From NCBI GenBank assembly GCA_002914845.1, contig JXTC01000079.1, forward strand, positions 312,309 to 376,308: DNA of 64,000 nucleotides, given 5' to 3'. This DNA comes from Trema orientale (Eukaryota > Streptophyta > Magnoliopsida > Rosales > Cannabaceae). Made by a program: the position numbers and the translations under genes. Shown here in pieces: positions 45,655-57,640 of this stretch (within the stretch, counting starts at the first letter, position 1; the number at the start of each line of letters is the position of its first letter). The notes below the pieces were generated by a model that ran no database searches, was not told the origin of the DNA, and saw only the letters and a program-made list of their open reading frames with translations.

Positions 45655-45927
45655 TCAGCCCTAAGGAGGAATATGCCAAAACACTTCAACGATTTTTTGT
45701 GATTTTAGAGGTTTTAATTTCACATAGAGACATTTCAGAATTTATAACTCCTTTATAGAGTTTTTCATGGTGCAAGAACTAACAGTATTAGACTCGCTAA
45801 CCGCTTGCTAAATCAAAGTGATGGTCGAGTGAATAGATGTAAATCCATTGTCAAATAACAACTTATTACGTGAAGTCCAACTAACCCAAATAGTAGTCAC
45901 AATAGCAGTTCTCCAAAGTTGTGAAAT

Positions 45928-46251
45928 TTAACTGCCAAAGTTAGCTTCAAGAGTATCTAGCCAAAGGTCAATAACAGAGCCATTTAAACGAATCCGACGC
46001 CTAAAAGCTGATGAGATAGCCCCCCAATGAGCACGGCCAAAATTACAAGAGATGAAAAGATGATCAACACTTTCTTCATGAAAGAAACAAAAGCTACAAC
46101 AAGAAGGCATTTTGAAGTCTCTCTTAACAAGATTCTGTTCCACTGGAAGTTTATCCTGAAGCAATCTCCAAAAAACTATAAAGCATGATAGGGGAATATA
46201 ACTAGCCCAGAACTTATCCCCCCATTTTTCCTTCACAATAGAACCAGCCAA
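45928..46251 (-). pseudogene. LINE zinc-binding domain (zf-RVT)
   Basis: The frame contains 'FWRLLQDKLPVEQNLVKRDF' followed by 'CCSFCFFHEESVDHLFISC', i.e. the CxxC...HxxxC pattern of the zf-RVT domain found between RT and RNase H in plant LINE polyproteins. The reading frame is lost on both sides. Confidence 0.88.
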
Positions 46252-46699
46252 TGACTTATAAGAGTCTGCACAAGTAACCTCACCAGAAGTAGAATAATGC
46301 CAAATAAAAGTATCCTAGGAGTTGCAAATAATAGTCTTCCTCATCTCATCAGCAATCAAACGATAATTAGAAGTAAAGGATGCATGTAAAGACTATTCTG
46401 AATTTGAAACAAGCTCACTAATTGTAGTATCAAGGCTAGGCTCCATAGTATCATTATAAGTAATCATCTCATTTAAAGGAGAACCTGGCTAATTATCCGA
46501 CCAAAATCGAACCTTGGAATATTTCCCAATTACCTAAATTGATTCTTCAAGAAGAGGCTGAACGTAAAATCTTAAACTGCATCAAATAGAGGATTTCCAA
46601 AATCTTCACGGAGAAAATCTATTGGAGAAGAACTGCCCCCTCAAGAATTTGAAAACGAAGGATTCATCCATTATTAACCTCCAATATAGTTTTTTTAAA

Positions 46700-48310
46700 A
46701 AAGCTGCATTGAGAATTATAATTTTTTTAAAAAAACTGCGTTGAGAATTCTGGGATCTAGAATGCCTAAGCCATCGTTCTTCTTAGGTTTGCAATACATC
46801 CTCCAAGAGGCAATTACGGGTTTAGCTTCCTTGGTTAAACCAGACCACAGAAAGTTTCTTATTGAAGAAATCAACTCCTTTAGAAGAGTAGACGGCCATA
46901 GATAGACTTAAAAAAAATAGGATAACTGACTCATGATAACTGAATTGATAAGACTGACTCTACCTGTTATGGAGAGATGTAAACCTTTCTAATAATCAAA
47001 ATTGTTATAGATCTTATCAAGCATTAGTTGAAAATTAGAGCGTTTTGGTGATTTGACAAATAGTGAAACATCAAGGTAAGTGAGGGACGAGCCACCTCTT
47101 CTCATACCCGTATAATTCAAAAATTCAGAGACAGAAGAAGGAGCAACAGTGCAGCCAAAGTAAATAAAGGATTTGTTAAAGTTAACCTGTTGGCCAGACA
47201 ACATTGTATAATCTTGACGAGCCTTAATAATCATTCTAATATTGATCTTTAAAACTCTAGCAAAAAGAAGTATGTCATCTACAAAGAGAAAGTGAGTAGG
47301 AGCTTTTTCCTTTTAGTAAAAGTATTCGGAATAAGGTCACCCCTTTGGAGTAATAAATTGAGATAACGGCTGAAATAGTCTTCAGTGAGAGTAAACAATA
47401 GAAGAGAAAGAGGATCTCCTTGACGCATACCTCTTAAGTAAGAAAAATAACCATGGGGGGAACCATTAATCAAAATCCAGAGCCGGACTGAATGGAAAAT
47501 ATTATCCACCCAATTCACAAAAGTACAATCAAAGCCAAAAACAAAGAGCACAGCTTTAATAAAATCCCAATACAGGGTGTCAAAAGCTTTCCTAATGTCC
47601 AACTTCATAGCAAAATTATCGCCGAAACTGTTCTTGTATAGGCAATTATAGCATTTTGAGGCTCCAACAATACAATTTCTAATGCATCTTCCAGGCAGAA
47701 AACCAAGTTGATTTAGAGAAATAATCCGAAAACAGATAAGACCCAAACGATCAACGATAATTTTAGTAATCAATTTATAGCCAAAATTTCCTAAAACAAT
47801 AGGTCGATACTGATCAATGGTAAGAGTATGGTCCGTTTTATGGATTAACACCAAAAAGTTAGAGTTCAGGCCATGGGTTAAAGTACATGATTGGAGGAAC
47901 TGCTGGACTGTAGAAACTACATCACTATCGACAATATCCTAACAGTGACGAAAAAATTTCCCTAAAAAGCCATTCGGGCCCGGGGCGCTCGAGGAATCCA
48001 TATCAAAAACTGTTAGACGGATATCTTCATCATTAGGGACTCGACAAAGCTTGGCATTATCAGAAGAAGACACCAGTTTAGGAATAGTCTCTTGCACAAC
48101 CGAATAATCAATAACATGAGTATGTAGTTCATTGAACAAATCAGTGTAGAAAGATTGAATATGATTAGAGATCAAGTTAACGTCCTCCACAACATTTTCT
48201 CCAATCTTCATGTGACTCAATACTTTTTTAGCGTTTCGACGTTTTACAATATTATGAAAAAAGAAAGAATTCCTATCCCCTCCTTTAACCCTTTTACTCT
48301 GCAGTTAGTT
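46700..48310 (-). pseudogene. LINE reverse transcriptase (frameshifted)
   Basis: From the 5' end it reads 'KGGDRNSFFFHNIVKRRNAK' and 'SSSAPGPNGF', then a TAG stop at 47939-47941. Next come 'YRPIVLGNFGYKLITKI', 'LDIRKAFDTLYWDF' (RT motif A aspartate), 'GMRQGDPLS' and, after a one-base shift in an A-run near 47312, 'PTHFLFVDDILLFARV', where the usual (F/Y)ADD is FVDD. Then 'LSGQQVNFNKS' and 'LTYLDVSLF' precede the thumb, and 'NDGLGILDPRILN' lies near 46750. All RT motifs of the LINE family are traceable, but stops and shifts abolish the protein. Confidence 0.9.
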
Positions 48311-48460
48311 ATATACGATTCTGACAATAACTTCGAAATTATTATTTCGTCTGTGAGCTTCTTTCCTAAGTTCTTGAACATCTCTATCGATTCCTTTGTT
48401 AGTCTAATAATTAATTGTATCTTTCCACATATAGCTTCCCCTCCCCTATCTGTCATCTGA

Positions 48461-51400
48461 GCACCAGGATTTAGCTTCAGCTAATTAATTTTATGTATTG
48501 ACCTATACTAAACCCCAAAAGAGGTGGGGGAGGAGAAATCGTGAGTAAAGCTAGCTAGTTATACTCGTGCTACAAATAACAGGCTTCTGTAGCTATTAAC
48601 AAATGCTTAATATAATGTGTTCCATGATAATCATAGATGGTTTTGTTAACCAGTCAAAACTATTAACATTAATTCGTGAAGGTCTCAAAGTTGACATATA
48701 ACTTTGTAATATGAACCAAAAATTAATATTAGTTGTCACATATGATGATAAATAGCATTAGCATTACTTATCCTAGATGATATATGGTACTATTTTCGAT
48801 TCATAATACTAAAGAAGGACACTTCTTATTTTAAGATCAAATTTTATTCTACTTTTTTTCTTTTTAGTTTGACACGTCAGAATTGCAATTTATCGTTATC
48901 AACTAGGTTGTGGCACAAAAGTCTCCATAGGCTTTAATTAAAATGAGATAATTGGTCCTACAACTACAAAGTTCCCCTACTTTCTTGTAAGGTTTTTAGC
49001 TTTTTTTGGTTGGAAGGATTCTTTCATTTAGTCCACAAAAACACACTTATTCTAGTTAGCCGTGTACGTATGTAGCAGAAGAAGACCTATTTGATGCAAT
49101 CTGAGATTGAGGTTTATTGGAGTTGTCCTCTTTTGGCCCCCAAACGTGCACTTTTGGAATAGTTTACAATAGACAAAGACTAAAGAAATTGGATCAATGT
49201 ACCAAAGCAAGGAAACAAGAATAAGTTTGCAACTAGCTAGTCCATAATAATTTCAATTACACTTTTTAGTTTTTATAGCAGTCAAGTTCTCTTAAATTAT
49301 CATTTTAGACAATAACGTGTTCGGAAAACCATTCAATATCGAAAGAACATTATTGTTATTCGCGATTATAAATCCAATAGTTTTTCAGATGGGATATATA
49401 CTTAATGGTAATGCACATTTATCATATTAAGCAAATAAAAAAAAGAAAAGAAAAGAAAAGAAAAGAAAAGAAAGTGTGCCCATATAACGAAATCTGATGT
49501 TGTTTACATACCCTACTTGTAAAATAACCCGAATTTTATATCAAATGTAGTGTAACAGATTTTAATGGGGATGGCCCTACGTTGGTACATACATAGCAAA
49601 ACCATGAATTTCCTTTTTTTATTTGGGGCTTGATAGACTTGACCAAAAGAAACTTGCCCATTTATTCCTTTATTTATTTATTTATTATTGTTATTATTAT
49701 TTTTTTTTATTTTTTGTGGGTGCGCTAAAGAACTTGTCCATTTCTTGAGGTCGCCAATATAGGACCCTCCCCTAATAAAAATACTGCCATGGGGCGGCAG
49801 TGTGGACTTAAAAGATTGAAAGCTCCTTCACTTGGATATACATACTGGCAGAGCATTTAAACTTATAGGATTTGAAAGACTCATGGGGGTGACTGGGAGA
49901 AACAGAAGGCACCCCACTTGGTTCTGATTTCTTAGCTGATAGGACACTCGAGCTACCTCATTAATAGTTAGCTACGGCAAAAACTAAAACCAACAAAATA
50001 GCGAAAGAAAAATACTAAATATCGCAATCGTTTTCGAGTATTATGATCATGCATGTTGTCGCTTTCAACTTACTGTCAGGTAATGGTGCATAAGACTTGT
50101 AACTCTTCATAATCAAAAATTCGGTTTTTACCCTGAAATACTATGGTGCTAAATAGCATTGCTTTTACTTTTTTTAAATAATCTTTAGCAAGTTAAATAT
50201 AACCTACAATAGCAAGTAATTTCATCTATTTCCATTATTTGATTAATTAATGTTTCATTCAAATATTTTTTCTTGTTTTATTTTTATTTTTTTTAATTTT
50301 AACTTATAAGTTTAATTTTTTAAATTGCATTTAATCTGAATATATTATACTACTAATAAGAATAAATAATTTTTTAAGAAATAAATAACATTAGTTTTTT
50401 TAGGGATTTAACGTTAGTTTTTTTTTTTTTTTTGAAAAGGTAAATGGTAGTTTTGAAATTATAAAAAAGAAGGAATATTTTTTTTAAGAAAAATTTTTGA
50501 TAAAAAATTAGTATTTAATAGTTTTATATTAACGGTTAGTTGTTTTTTTTAGAATATATATATATAACGTTAATTTTTTTTAGGGGATATATAATGTTAG
50601 TTTTAAAATCATAACAAAAAAAGAATGATTTTTTAATGAAAAATTTAATATATATATATACACAGTTAATTCTTGAGGAAGAAAATATCTATATATTTAC
50701 ACGGTTAGTTATTTTTTCATTTTTTAAAAATAAAAATCAACAATAGAATGAAAAAAAGAAAAAAATAATGGAAGATGGATTAGAAAAAAAAAATCCAACT
50801 CATAGGTCACATATAGGTCGCTAAATTTTTAAGTTATAAATAATTTTCTATATTTATATACGTATTAATTAGATTTTTATTTTTTGATAAATTACTAATA
50901 TCATTACAACTATCAGATCAAAATCCAACGGTCCAAAGGAAAGTACCTATCAATGGAGCAAAAACAAAAATCTCCATTGAAACATGATCTATATATATAT
51001 ATATATTCCTTATCAAGTGTTCGATGAGAAATTTCGTTCTCGTCACGGTTGTGTGACCACACGGTTGAGGAAATAAATATGCCCAACAATTGTGTTTTCA
51101 TATGAAAATGAAAATTCAACACCCAAAAAATTAAAGTCAACATAACAAAGTTTGAAGAAATATTGAATAATGGACGGAAATGATAACTTTCTATGAATAT
51201 GCATTTTGTGATACCATAATGAACCAACCTATCTAAGCTAGCAAGAACTAGACCACTAATGAAATGTGTCCCGATTTCAACTTTATTAAGAGCAGGTTTA
51301 GTTGTGTATGTCTTATGGGATGTGGACATATATATGAAGTCTTATTGTACTTTCATGAGCTAAGTTACAAAGAGTTGAACCCACTTAATTAGTGTAAAAG

Positions 51401-52251
51401 GACAGTGGAAAAACGAGAATTCTACACTCATATTAACAAAGTGGAAACCATACATGATTTTAGCAGCATGCAACTTATTAGAAAAATAGCCAAAAATAAA
51501 ATGGCCGGTTTGTATATTTTGTGGGCTTGTTTCTCCTATATATAGACACTCAATGTTTGTTGTGATTTATTCAAATCCACGATATTAGTACTAAGTTGAT
51601 CTAATAAATTCCAAGTACCCTTTAGTTAGTAATCTGACGATAATAATGCATCTAAGATTTATAGTGTGTGAAACCTATATAAGCCATTATTGCCATAATC
51701 CAGGCAAAGAAAAAAAGAGTAGTCTTCAATGCCACAAACTAGAGATTCAGTTCCACGACCCACTAGGCTAATACTAATACATAGGTAATTAAATTCAGCC
51801 CAGTGGTCGTTAAAAATTTTATTCAAAGTTTTTAAATGAAACACTCTAGCCTTCTTCAATATTCAGCTAAAAGTAACTAAAATAATATGTTACTATAGGT
51901 GTAATGTTATATAAATTTCACAAAGAAATATAAATTCACAGTCACAACTGACTCAACTTTCTACCTCCATCCTTATTATTATGGACCCATATATGAGATT
52001 ATACATTGATCTAGGGTTAAGAAAGGGCACACAACACTGCCTTAGCTTGGCTCAATCTCGAAACTAAGCAAGTTCTATCAGTCAGTTCGGGAGTTCTTCC
52101 CTTTCGATAAGGGTTCTCGAGAAGTAGTTTAGTTGACCGTTTTGGGGAATTAGGCGTGGGGTTTGATTAGAATGCCAATACGTACTTGTTGAAGAAGGCC
52201 CAATAACAGGTTTTCAAACTCGGTTTGAGACTTCTAGGTAGTTGAAGAACA
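48461..52251. other. Intergenic DNA, no gene supported
   Basis: Mixed AT-rich and less AT-rich DNA. A 138-codon minus-strand frame at 50913-51329 is the longest unexplained frame but has no domain I recognise. 52010-52250 is less AT-rich with no identifiable RNA or protein. Confidence 0.42.
49440..49474. repeat. (AAAAG)7 microsatellite
   Basis: Seven AAAAG units in a row. Confidence 0.92.
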
Positions 52252-52663
52252 GGGAAAAGTTCATAAATACCATTTTTTTAGTGAAAATTACACCTAATAC
52301 CCGTTTTTAAAACTTATTTCAAAACTACTCGTTTTTAAAACTTCTTTCAAAAATACCCATTTTTATGGTCCACATTTACAATGTAAATTTTATCCATGAA
52401 GTACATATTTCATGTGTAAAATATAAACAGTACACATTTTAAAATGGGTGTCAATTTTTAGTGTAAGTTTGATTCATGAAATATAGACCACGGTATACAT
52501 TTAATGCATAAAATATATACCGTAGTATACATTAAATGTATAAAACAGTGGTAGTCTAAATTTCTCCAAAAAAATTATAAAAACGGGTATTTATGAAATA
52601 AAAATAAAAAATGGGTAATTATGAAAATATAGTTTTAAAAACGGGTATTTATGAACTTTTCCC
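52252..52663. mobile_element. TIR MITE (412 bp)
   Basis: Left 'GGGAAAAGTTCATAAATACC' and right 'GGTATTTATGAACTTTTCCC' are perfect inverses. Further mirrored blocks 'CCCGTTTTTAAAAC' and 'TATACATTTAATG' occur inside. No target duplication is evident. Related low-complexity sequence continues to about 52990. Confidence 0.82.
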
Positions 52664-53304
52664 ATTTTTCTACTTGTTTTCATTTTATTTCATAAATGCT
52701 CATTTTTATACCCTTTTTAAGAAAGATATACCATAAATATTTCATATATGAAATTTATACTATGATGTACATTTCATGACTAAAAGTTATACCTATAAAT
52801 TGGTAAACATTTCAAAATATATACTACAGATACATATTTGTACTGCAAATGTAAACTATAGGTAAAATTTTACATTATAAATATATACCATATATTTTAT
52901 ACACAAAATGTATACCCAAAAATGAGTATTTTGACCCAAAAAAAAGGTATTTTTGAAATATAAGGTACAAAATAGGTAATAGACGTAAATTTCTCTGAAC
53001 AATAGATTGACTGGATCTATTGGAAGCCAAAATCAAAGACATGATTATGAAAGAGGAAATTTTTCTTTTTTTTGTAAAATTTTTAAAAAAATGAAAATCC
53101 TAATTTTAATTCTTTAGAAAATCTTGAATTTATTTTAAAAATATCACTTTTGAAGATATCCAAAAGAAGTATCATTTTTATGTTGTACGTGAGCCTTGAG
53201 GTAACCGATCAAGTTACTTGAATCTCAAGTACCTTTGAAAAATACTAATTTTGAAGTATAAGCGGTATTATTCTAAATATTTCTAAAAATAATATTATCT
53301 TGAA

Positions 53305-53846
53305 GGGTTAATGATATTAATAGTCCCTAAATTATACATGTTATATCACTTTGCCCCTAAATTTTTCACTTATATAGTAATGGACTCTGAATTATGTAAT
53401 TATTGTAACAATGACCCTTATGTCATAAGCTGTTAAATATTTAACAGAAATAAATCATTACAGGGTACGCAGTTTTGTAACTGTAGTCAAGAATAAGATT
53501 CTAAATTTCTAACTTATACGATAGACTACCAAGACTTATGCAATTATTGCAGCAATGACCTTTTCTTTTTTTTTTTTCTACAAGCTGTTCAATTTTTAAT
53601 AGAAATAAATCTTGTAAAAAGCGCACAATTTAGTAATTATGGCTAAAAATGAAATTCTGACTCATAGATATAAATAATGCACAATTATACGCTTTGTTCA
53701 TGAATTTTTTGTTAAAAAATTAACGATTTGTGACGAAAAGAATTGTATAATTCAGGAGGTCATTACTATGTAAGTTAAAAATTTAGAGGGCAAAGTGATA
53801 CAATGAGTATAATTCAAGAACCATTAGGCATTACTATATTTAACTC
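53305..53846. mobile_element. MITE family A, copy 2 (uninterrupted)
   Basis: The left 'GGGTTAATGATATTAATAG' and right end reading inversely 'GAGTTAAATATAGTAATG' bound about 540 bp. Inside the ends, 'TATAGTAATGG' and 'GGTCATTACTATG' are mirrored. It aligns with the first copy at 8258-10288 once that copy's insertions are removed. Confidence 0.78.
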
Positions 53847-53967
53847 TTGTCCTAAATAAAGTTTTGAAAATGATATTTTTCTAAATAAAATTCAAAATTT
53901 TTCAGAAAGCTCAAGCCATCCAGGATGTTTCAACTTTGCACTTTAGGCTTTTTGTAAGAAACCCTTT

Positions 53968-54878
53968 GGGAAAAGGACATGGGTAAGACTAGTTTGGGCC
54001 AAACTGACTTTTTATGATATTTTTCAAATAACATTTTTAGATGTGTCATAAAATTTTTGACTTAGTCACAAGTTTTTTTGACCATTATTTATGATATTTT
54101 TTAGGAGTTTTTATGGTAAAAAAAACTTTTGACTATATGATAAAAAGTTTGGGAAATGGACTTGAGAAGGAGTATTTTCGACTAAAATAATTTTTCTGAG
54201 TGTTTTGAAAAATGATTTTTTTAGTTTTATCACAGTGTTATATGAGTATAGCTTGATCTTAAAAAAAATCATAATTTTATAACCATAGATAGTGTAACCA
54301 TCATCACAAGACACTGTGATTTGAATGATTTGAACAATAGGTTAATTGCATCTATTAGAAGCCTAAACCAATGATAGATTTGGGAAAAGACATGGGTAGA
54401 ACTAATTTGTGCCAAAATGACTTTTTCTATGATTTCTTTTAAATGACATTTTAGGATTGCCATAAACATTTTGACTCATTCAATAGTTTCTTTTACCATT
54501 ATTTAGGAGTTCTTTTACAGTCAACAAACTTTTGACCACAAGTCAAAAAGATTGGGAAATTGATTTGACTATGAGTATTTTCGAATAAATTATTTTTCTA
54601 TGAGTATCTTGAAAAATAATTTTTTTAGTAGTATTACAGTGTTTTATGACGGAGATCACATAATCTGTGACTATTGATATATCCTTAAAAAAGTAAAAAT
54701 TTTATGATCACAAATAGAGTGATCCATGTCACATAACATTGTGCCACTATTAAAAAAGTTATTTTAGTCGAAAATACTATTATCTATGTCAAATTCTTAA
54801 AAAGTTTTTCATACTCCTAAAAAATGTCATTTTAAAGAAGTCATTTAGGCCAAATTACTCTATCCATGTCCTTTTCCC
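53968..54878. mobile_element. MITE family D (MULE-like), two tandem diverged copies
   Basis: Left ends 'GGGAAAAGGACATGGGTAAG' at 53968 and 'GGGAAAAGACATGGGTAG' at 54382 are followed by the same order of blocks ('GAGTATTTTCGA', 'TTTTTTAGT', 'CACAGTGTTATATGA' or 'TACAGTGTTTTATGA'). Only the second has a proper right end, 'TGTCCTTTTCCC' at 54878. ATAGATTT before 54382 and ACAGATTT after 54878 agree at 7 of 8. The first copy has lost its right end. Confidence 0.7.
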
Positions 54879-55526
54879 ACAGATTTCCTTAGTGAACACA
54901 AAGCTACAAATTTCAAATCTTTATGAAGATTGCTACATAACCTTATGCATTTCGGTTTTTAGGCTAAGTAACAGTTTTAAACGATGGTAAATTTTATTTT
55001 CTTTATAATAAAAAAAGCTAATAAGCTCGTACTTCTTTTTTTTTTCAAAGAACTGCAATCCGTGAAAAAACCCTACATTTTATGATATTGAAATTGCTTC
55101 AACTTTTCAAAATAATTAGACCTTATACATACTATTCCCAACTAATTACTTATAACAACTATTTTTCTCTTTATAATTTATACTCTTTTCTTTTTTCTCT
55201 TAGTGAATAGCTTTTTTTCACACCATTTTAACAGACGTTTCAGTTTTTCTTTTTAGAGTAAAATAGCCCAGTTTATCAATTCCATAATTCGTTTATCAGT
55301 ATTATTATATTAAGTATGCTCAGTATTAGAACTTATATACATTACTGTTAAACTAATTTAGTACTGACATGTGATTTACTGATGTAAAATATGAACAGAC
55401 ATTTTTCTAATATAAAAAAAGTTTTGTAGCAAAATGACAAAGTTTATTAGCAATTCGAGATATATGTATGCAAGTTTTACTATATTAGAATAAGAGCTAA
55501 TAATAAAGAGGATATTTGATTTTTTA
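54879..55526. other. AT-rich intergenic DNA
   Basis: Nothing assignable. Confidence 0.45.
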
Positions 55527-55912
55527 TGGTAATTTTTAAAAAAAAAAATTGAAAAATCCTAGAATTTGAAATTGTTTTGAAAAATTCCAGATTAAATTAT
55601 AAAAATACCACTTTCAAAAGTATTTAGAAAAATATTATTTTTTATTAATTGATAAAATACTTAAAGTAGTTGGTCGAGTTAACTAGGTAACTTGATCAGT
55701 TACTTTAAGTAACTAGATTGGTTACCTTAAGTAACTTAACTAATTACCTTTGAGTATCATTGAAAAATATAAATTTTGAAAAAAATAGTATTTTTCTAAA
55801 TAGTTTTTGAAAATATTATTTTTCTAATAAAATTTTTAAAAAGTGATATTTTTTAAATTAATCCGAGATTTTTCAAAAAAATTAGCCTACTTGGGATTTT
55901 TCAATTTTTGTT
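55527..55912. repeat. Palindromic element with GGTAAC/GTTACC motif cluster
   Basis: The ends 'TTGAAAAATCCTAGAATTTG' and 'CTACTTGGGATTTTTCAATT' are roughly inverse. The centre (55680-55750) packs GTAACT / AGTTAC / GGTTACC in alternating orientation. A related but partial copy lies at 53050-53300 ('GAGGTAACCGATCAAGTTAC'). Confidence 0.6.
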
Positions 55913-57116
55913 ACTTGGGTCCAGAATTTTGTAAAAAGCCCAATAATAAATTAATATTAAACTGATATACTAATGTGTTATATAAATGAAAACATAGGCA
56001 TTTGTTAAAATGAAGTGTGAAAAACGGTCATTTGTTACAAATAATTTTTTTTTTCTTTTCCTTTTCAGAAGACTTGTTTTGTTTATGATTTGTCCCTACC
56101 TAAATCAATTCTAAAGGAGAAGTTTAGTTGTTGAAAGTAATATCTACTAACTTTGATTAATATTTCTAAAAAAGTGGTATTTAGCCCTCAATTTCCCCTT
56201 TCCAATAGGAGAAGAAAAGAAACTTTTAATTGTCCATAAGTCGTTTCGTAAATTATAATAAAGATGATGTTGCTTTCTCTCTCTCTCCCTTCCCCCCAAT
56301 ATCCTTCTTAAAAATATAATTCCTATATGATTTTTTAAGTTTATCATTCTCAACTTTCATTTAGGAAACCTTTTGTCTTATAGGCTTACGTTTTCTCAAA
56401 TAATTCTCTAGCAAAGTCATAACATTTATTTCATTTATATTTTTCACCATTTTTTAAAAATAATTTGAGGTATTTCTTTCTTTTTCTTTCTTTTTTCCTC
56501 AAAAGGTTCATTTGTTGTCGCAATTAAAGGGGTAATATTATTAATAGATCAAATAGTGCTATCTGAAAATTATTGTGGTCGAAATTGCATTGTTTTCTAT
56601 CTCCCTAAAAATTGACAATTCGAAATAGTCACCAATTAGTGACCTAATGTGGATATAAAATAGTGTACTCTGGTCATAAATCTATGAACGACATGGTCAC
56701 ATAAATGGTGACCTATAATAAAGTCGAAATTACCAACATGGTATTCTTAGACAAGCTTAGACTCCTAATCAGAGAAATGAGTCGCTATTTCGTACAAGTC
56801 AATATTTATTGAACACTTCTTCATTCTTGAGTGTGTTATAACAAGAGGTGAATTATAGTAAAATGTTCGATATATATATATGTTTATATACCAAGTATAA
56901 AATTTTATATACTAAGTACAAAAAATTATATACTCAGTATATTTCAGTACAGTAACTGAAATTGGTAGATAAACATATCTACCAAGTGTAAAATATATAT
57001 ACCTAGACATTTAGCTATAAAATTTAAAAAATAGATATCTACTTAATCAAATTTAAAATATTAGTCATCCACCTAAATTTCTCTTTTTTATATACTAAAT
57101 TAGATTTTGCTTAGAG
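55913..57116. other. AT-rich intergenic DNA
   Basis: No gene. 56860-57010 has repeated 'TATATAC..AAGTA' low-complexity phrases. Confidence 0.45.
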
Positions 57117-57255
57117 ATGTAAAGTAAGTTGGACTGGGCTAGGTCGGGCGGGCCTACATTTGAAAAGCTCATACAGGTTTTGTACCAAGCTTAGGCTCGA
57201 CTTTTATTCAAATCAAGAAGCCCAGTATGGCCCACATGCCTAACTCACATTTTAT
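57117..57255. mobile_element. hAT-like element fragment
   Basis: 'GTTGGACTGGGCTAGGTCGG' and 'CAAATCAAGAAGCCCAGTAT' match the element at 61485-62025 and the GGGC/GCCC subterminal style of local hATs. It is truncated at the right. Confidence 0.5.
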
Positions 57256-57426
57256 AGGGTTTTGGACATTTATACCTATTTTTTAAAAAATATTTCTAAA
57301 TTTACGACCTTTCAAAAATAATAAAAATCCGTACGACTTTTTTATGGTATTTTTCAAAATACTCTAGAAGCTAGAAAACACGGTGGCATTTTAGTAAATA
57401 AGTATCTTTTTTTTTTTTTTTTTTTT

Positions 57427-57640
57427 TTACAGGAAATCACAAAGGTTTCTTGGATTTTAATTTAATTTAATTTGGTTTCCTATTAGTAGAATGTACTGTA
57501 AATAAGTAAATTACAGAAAACCATAAAAGTTTCCTGGAAACTAGTTTAGTTTCCCTTAGCCGAAAGTCCTGTACGTAAGTAAATCATAGGAAAGTACAAA
57601 GGTTTCTTGGAAACCAGTTTGGTTTCCTTTAGCCGAATGT
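57427..57640. repeat. Minisatellite-like repeat, ~75-85 bp x 3
   Basis: Three diverged units each contain 'AGGTTTCTTGGAAACCAGTT'-like and 'GGTTTCCTTTAGCCGAA'-like blocks, starting at about 57427, 57511 and 57583. Confidence 0.75.

Larger units (their letters stand above)
45240..48460 (-). mobile_element. Degenerate L1-type LINE (5'-truncated)
   Basis: In order on the minus strand lie a linker, reverse transcriptase, the zf-RVT domain and a C-terminal RNase H, the usual second ORF of plant L1-clade LINEs. The upstream endonuclease and ORF1 are missing, so the copy is 5'-truncated near 48460. Stops and frameshifts break it at several points. A poly(A) tail is not obvious; an A/T-rich stretch lies at about 44935-45000. 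Confidence 0.9.

Noticed and set aside
52020..52200. Possible 5S rRNA or other structured RNA
   Set aside because: Only superficial resemblance; the conserved 5S internal promoter sequence is absent.
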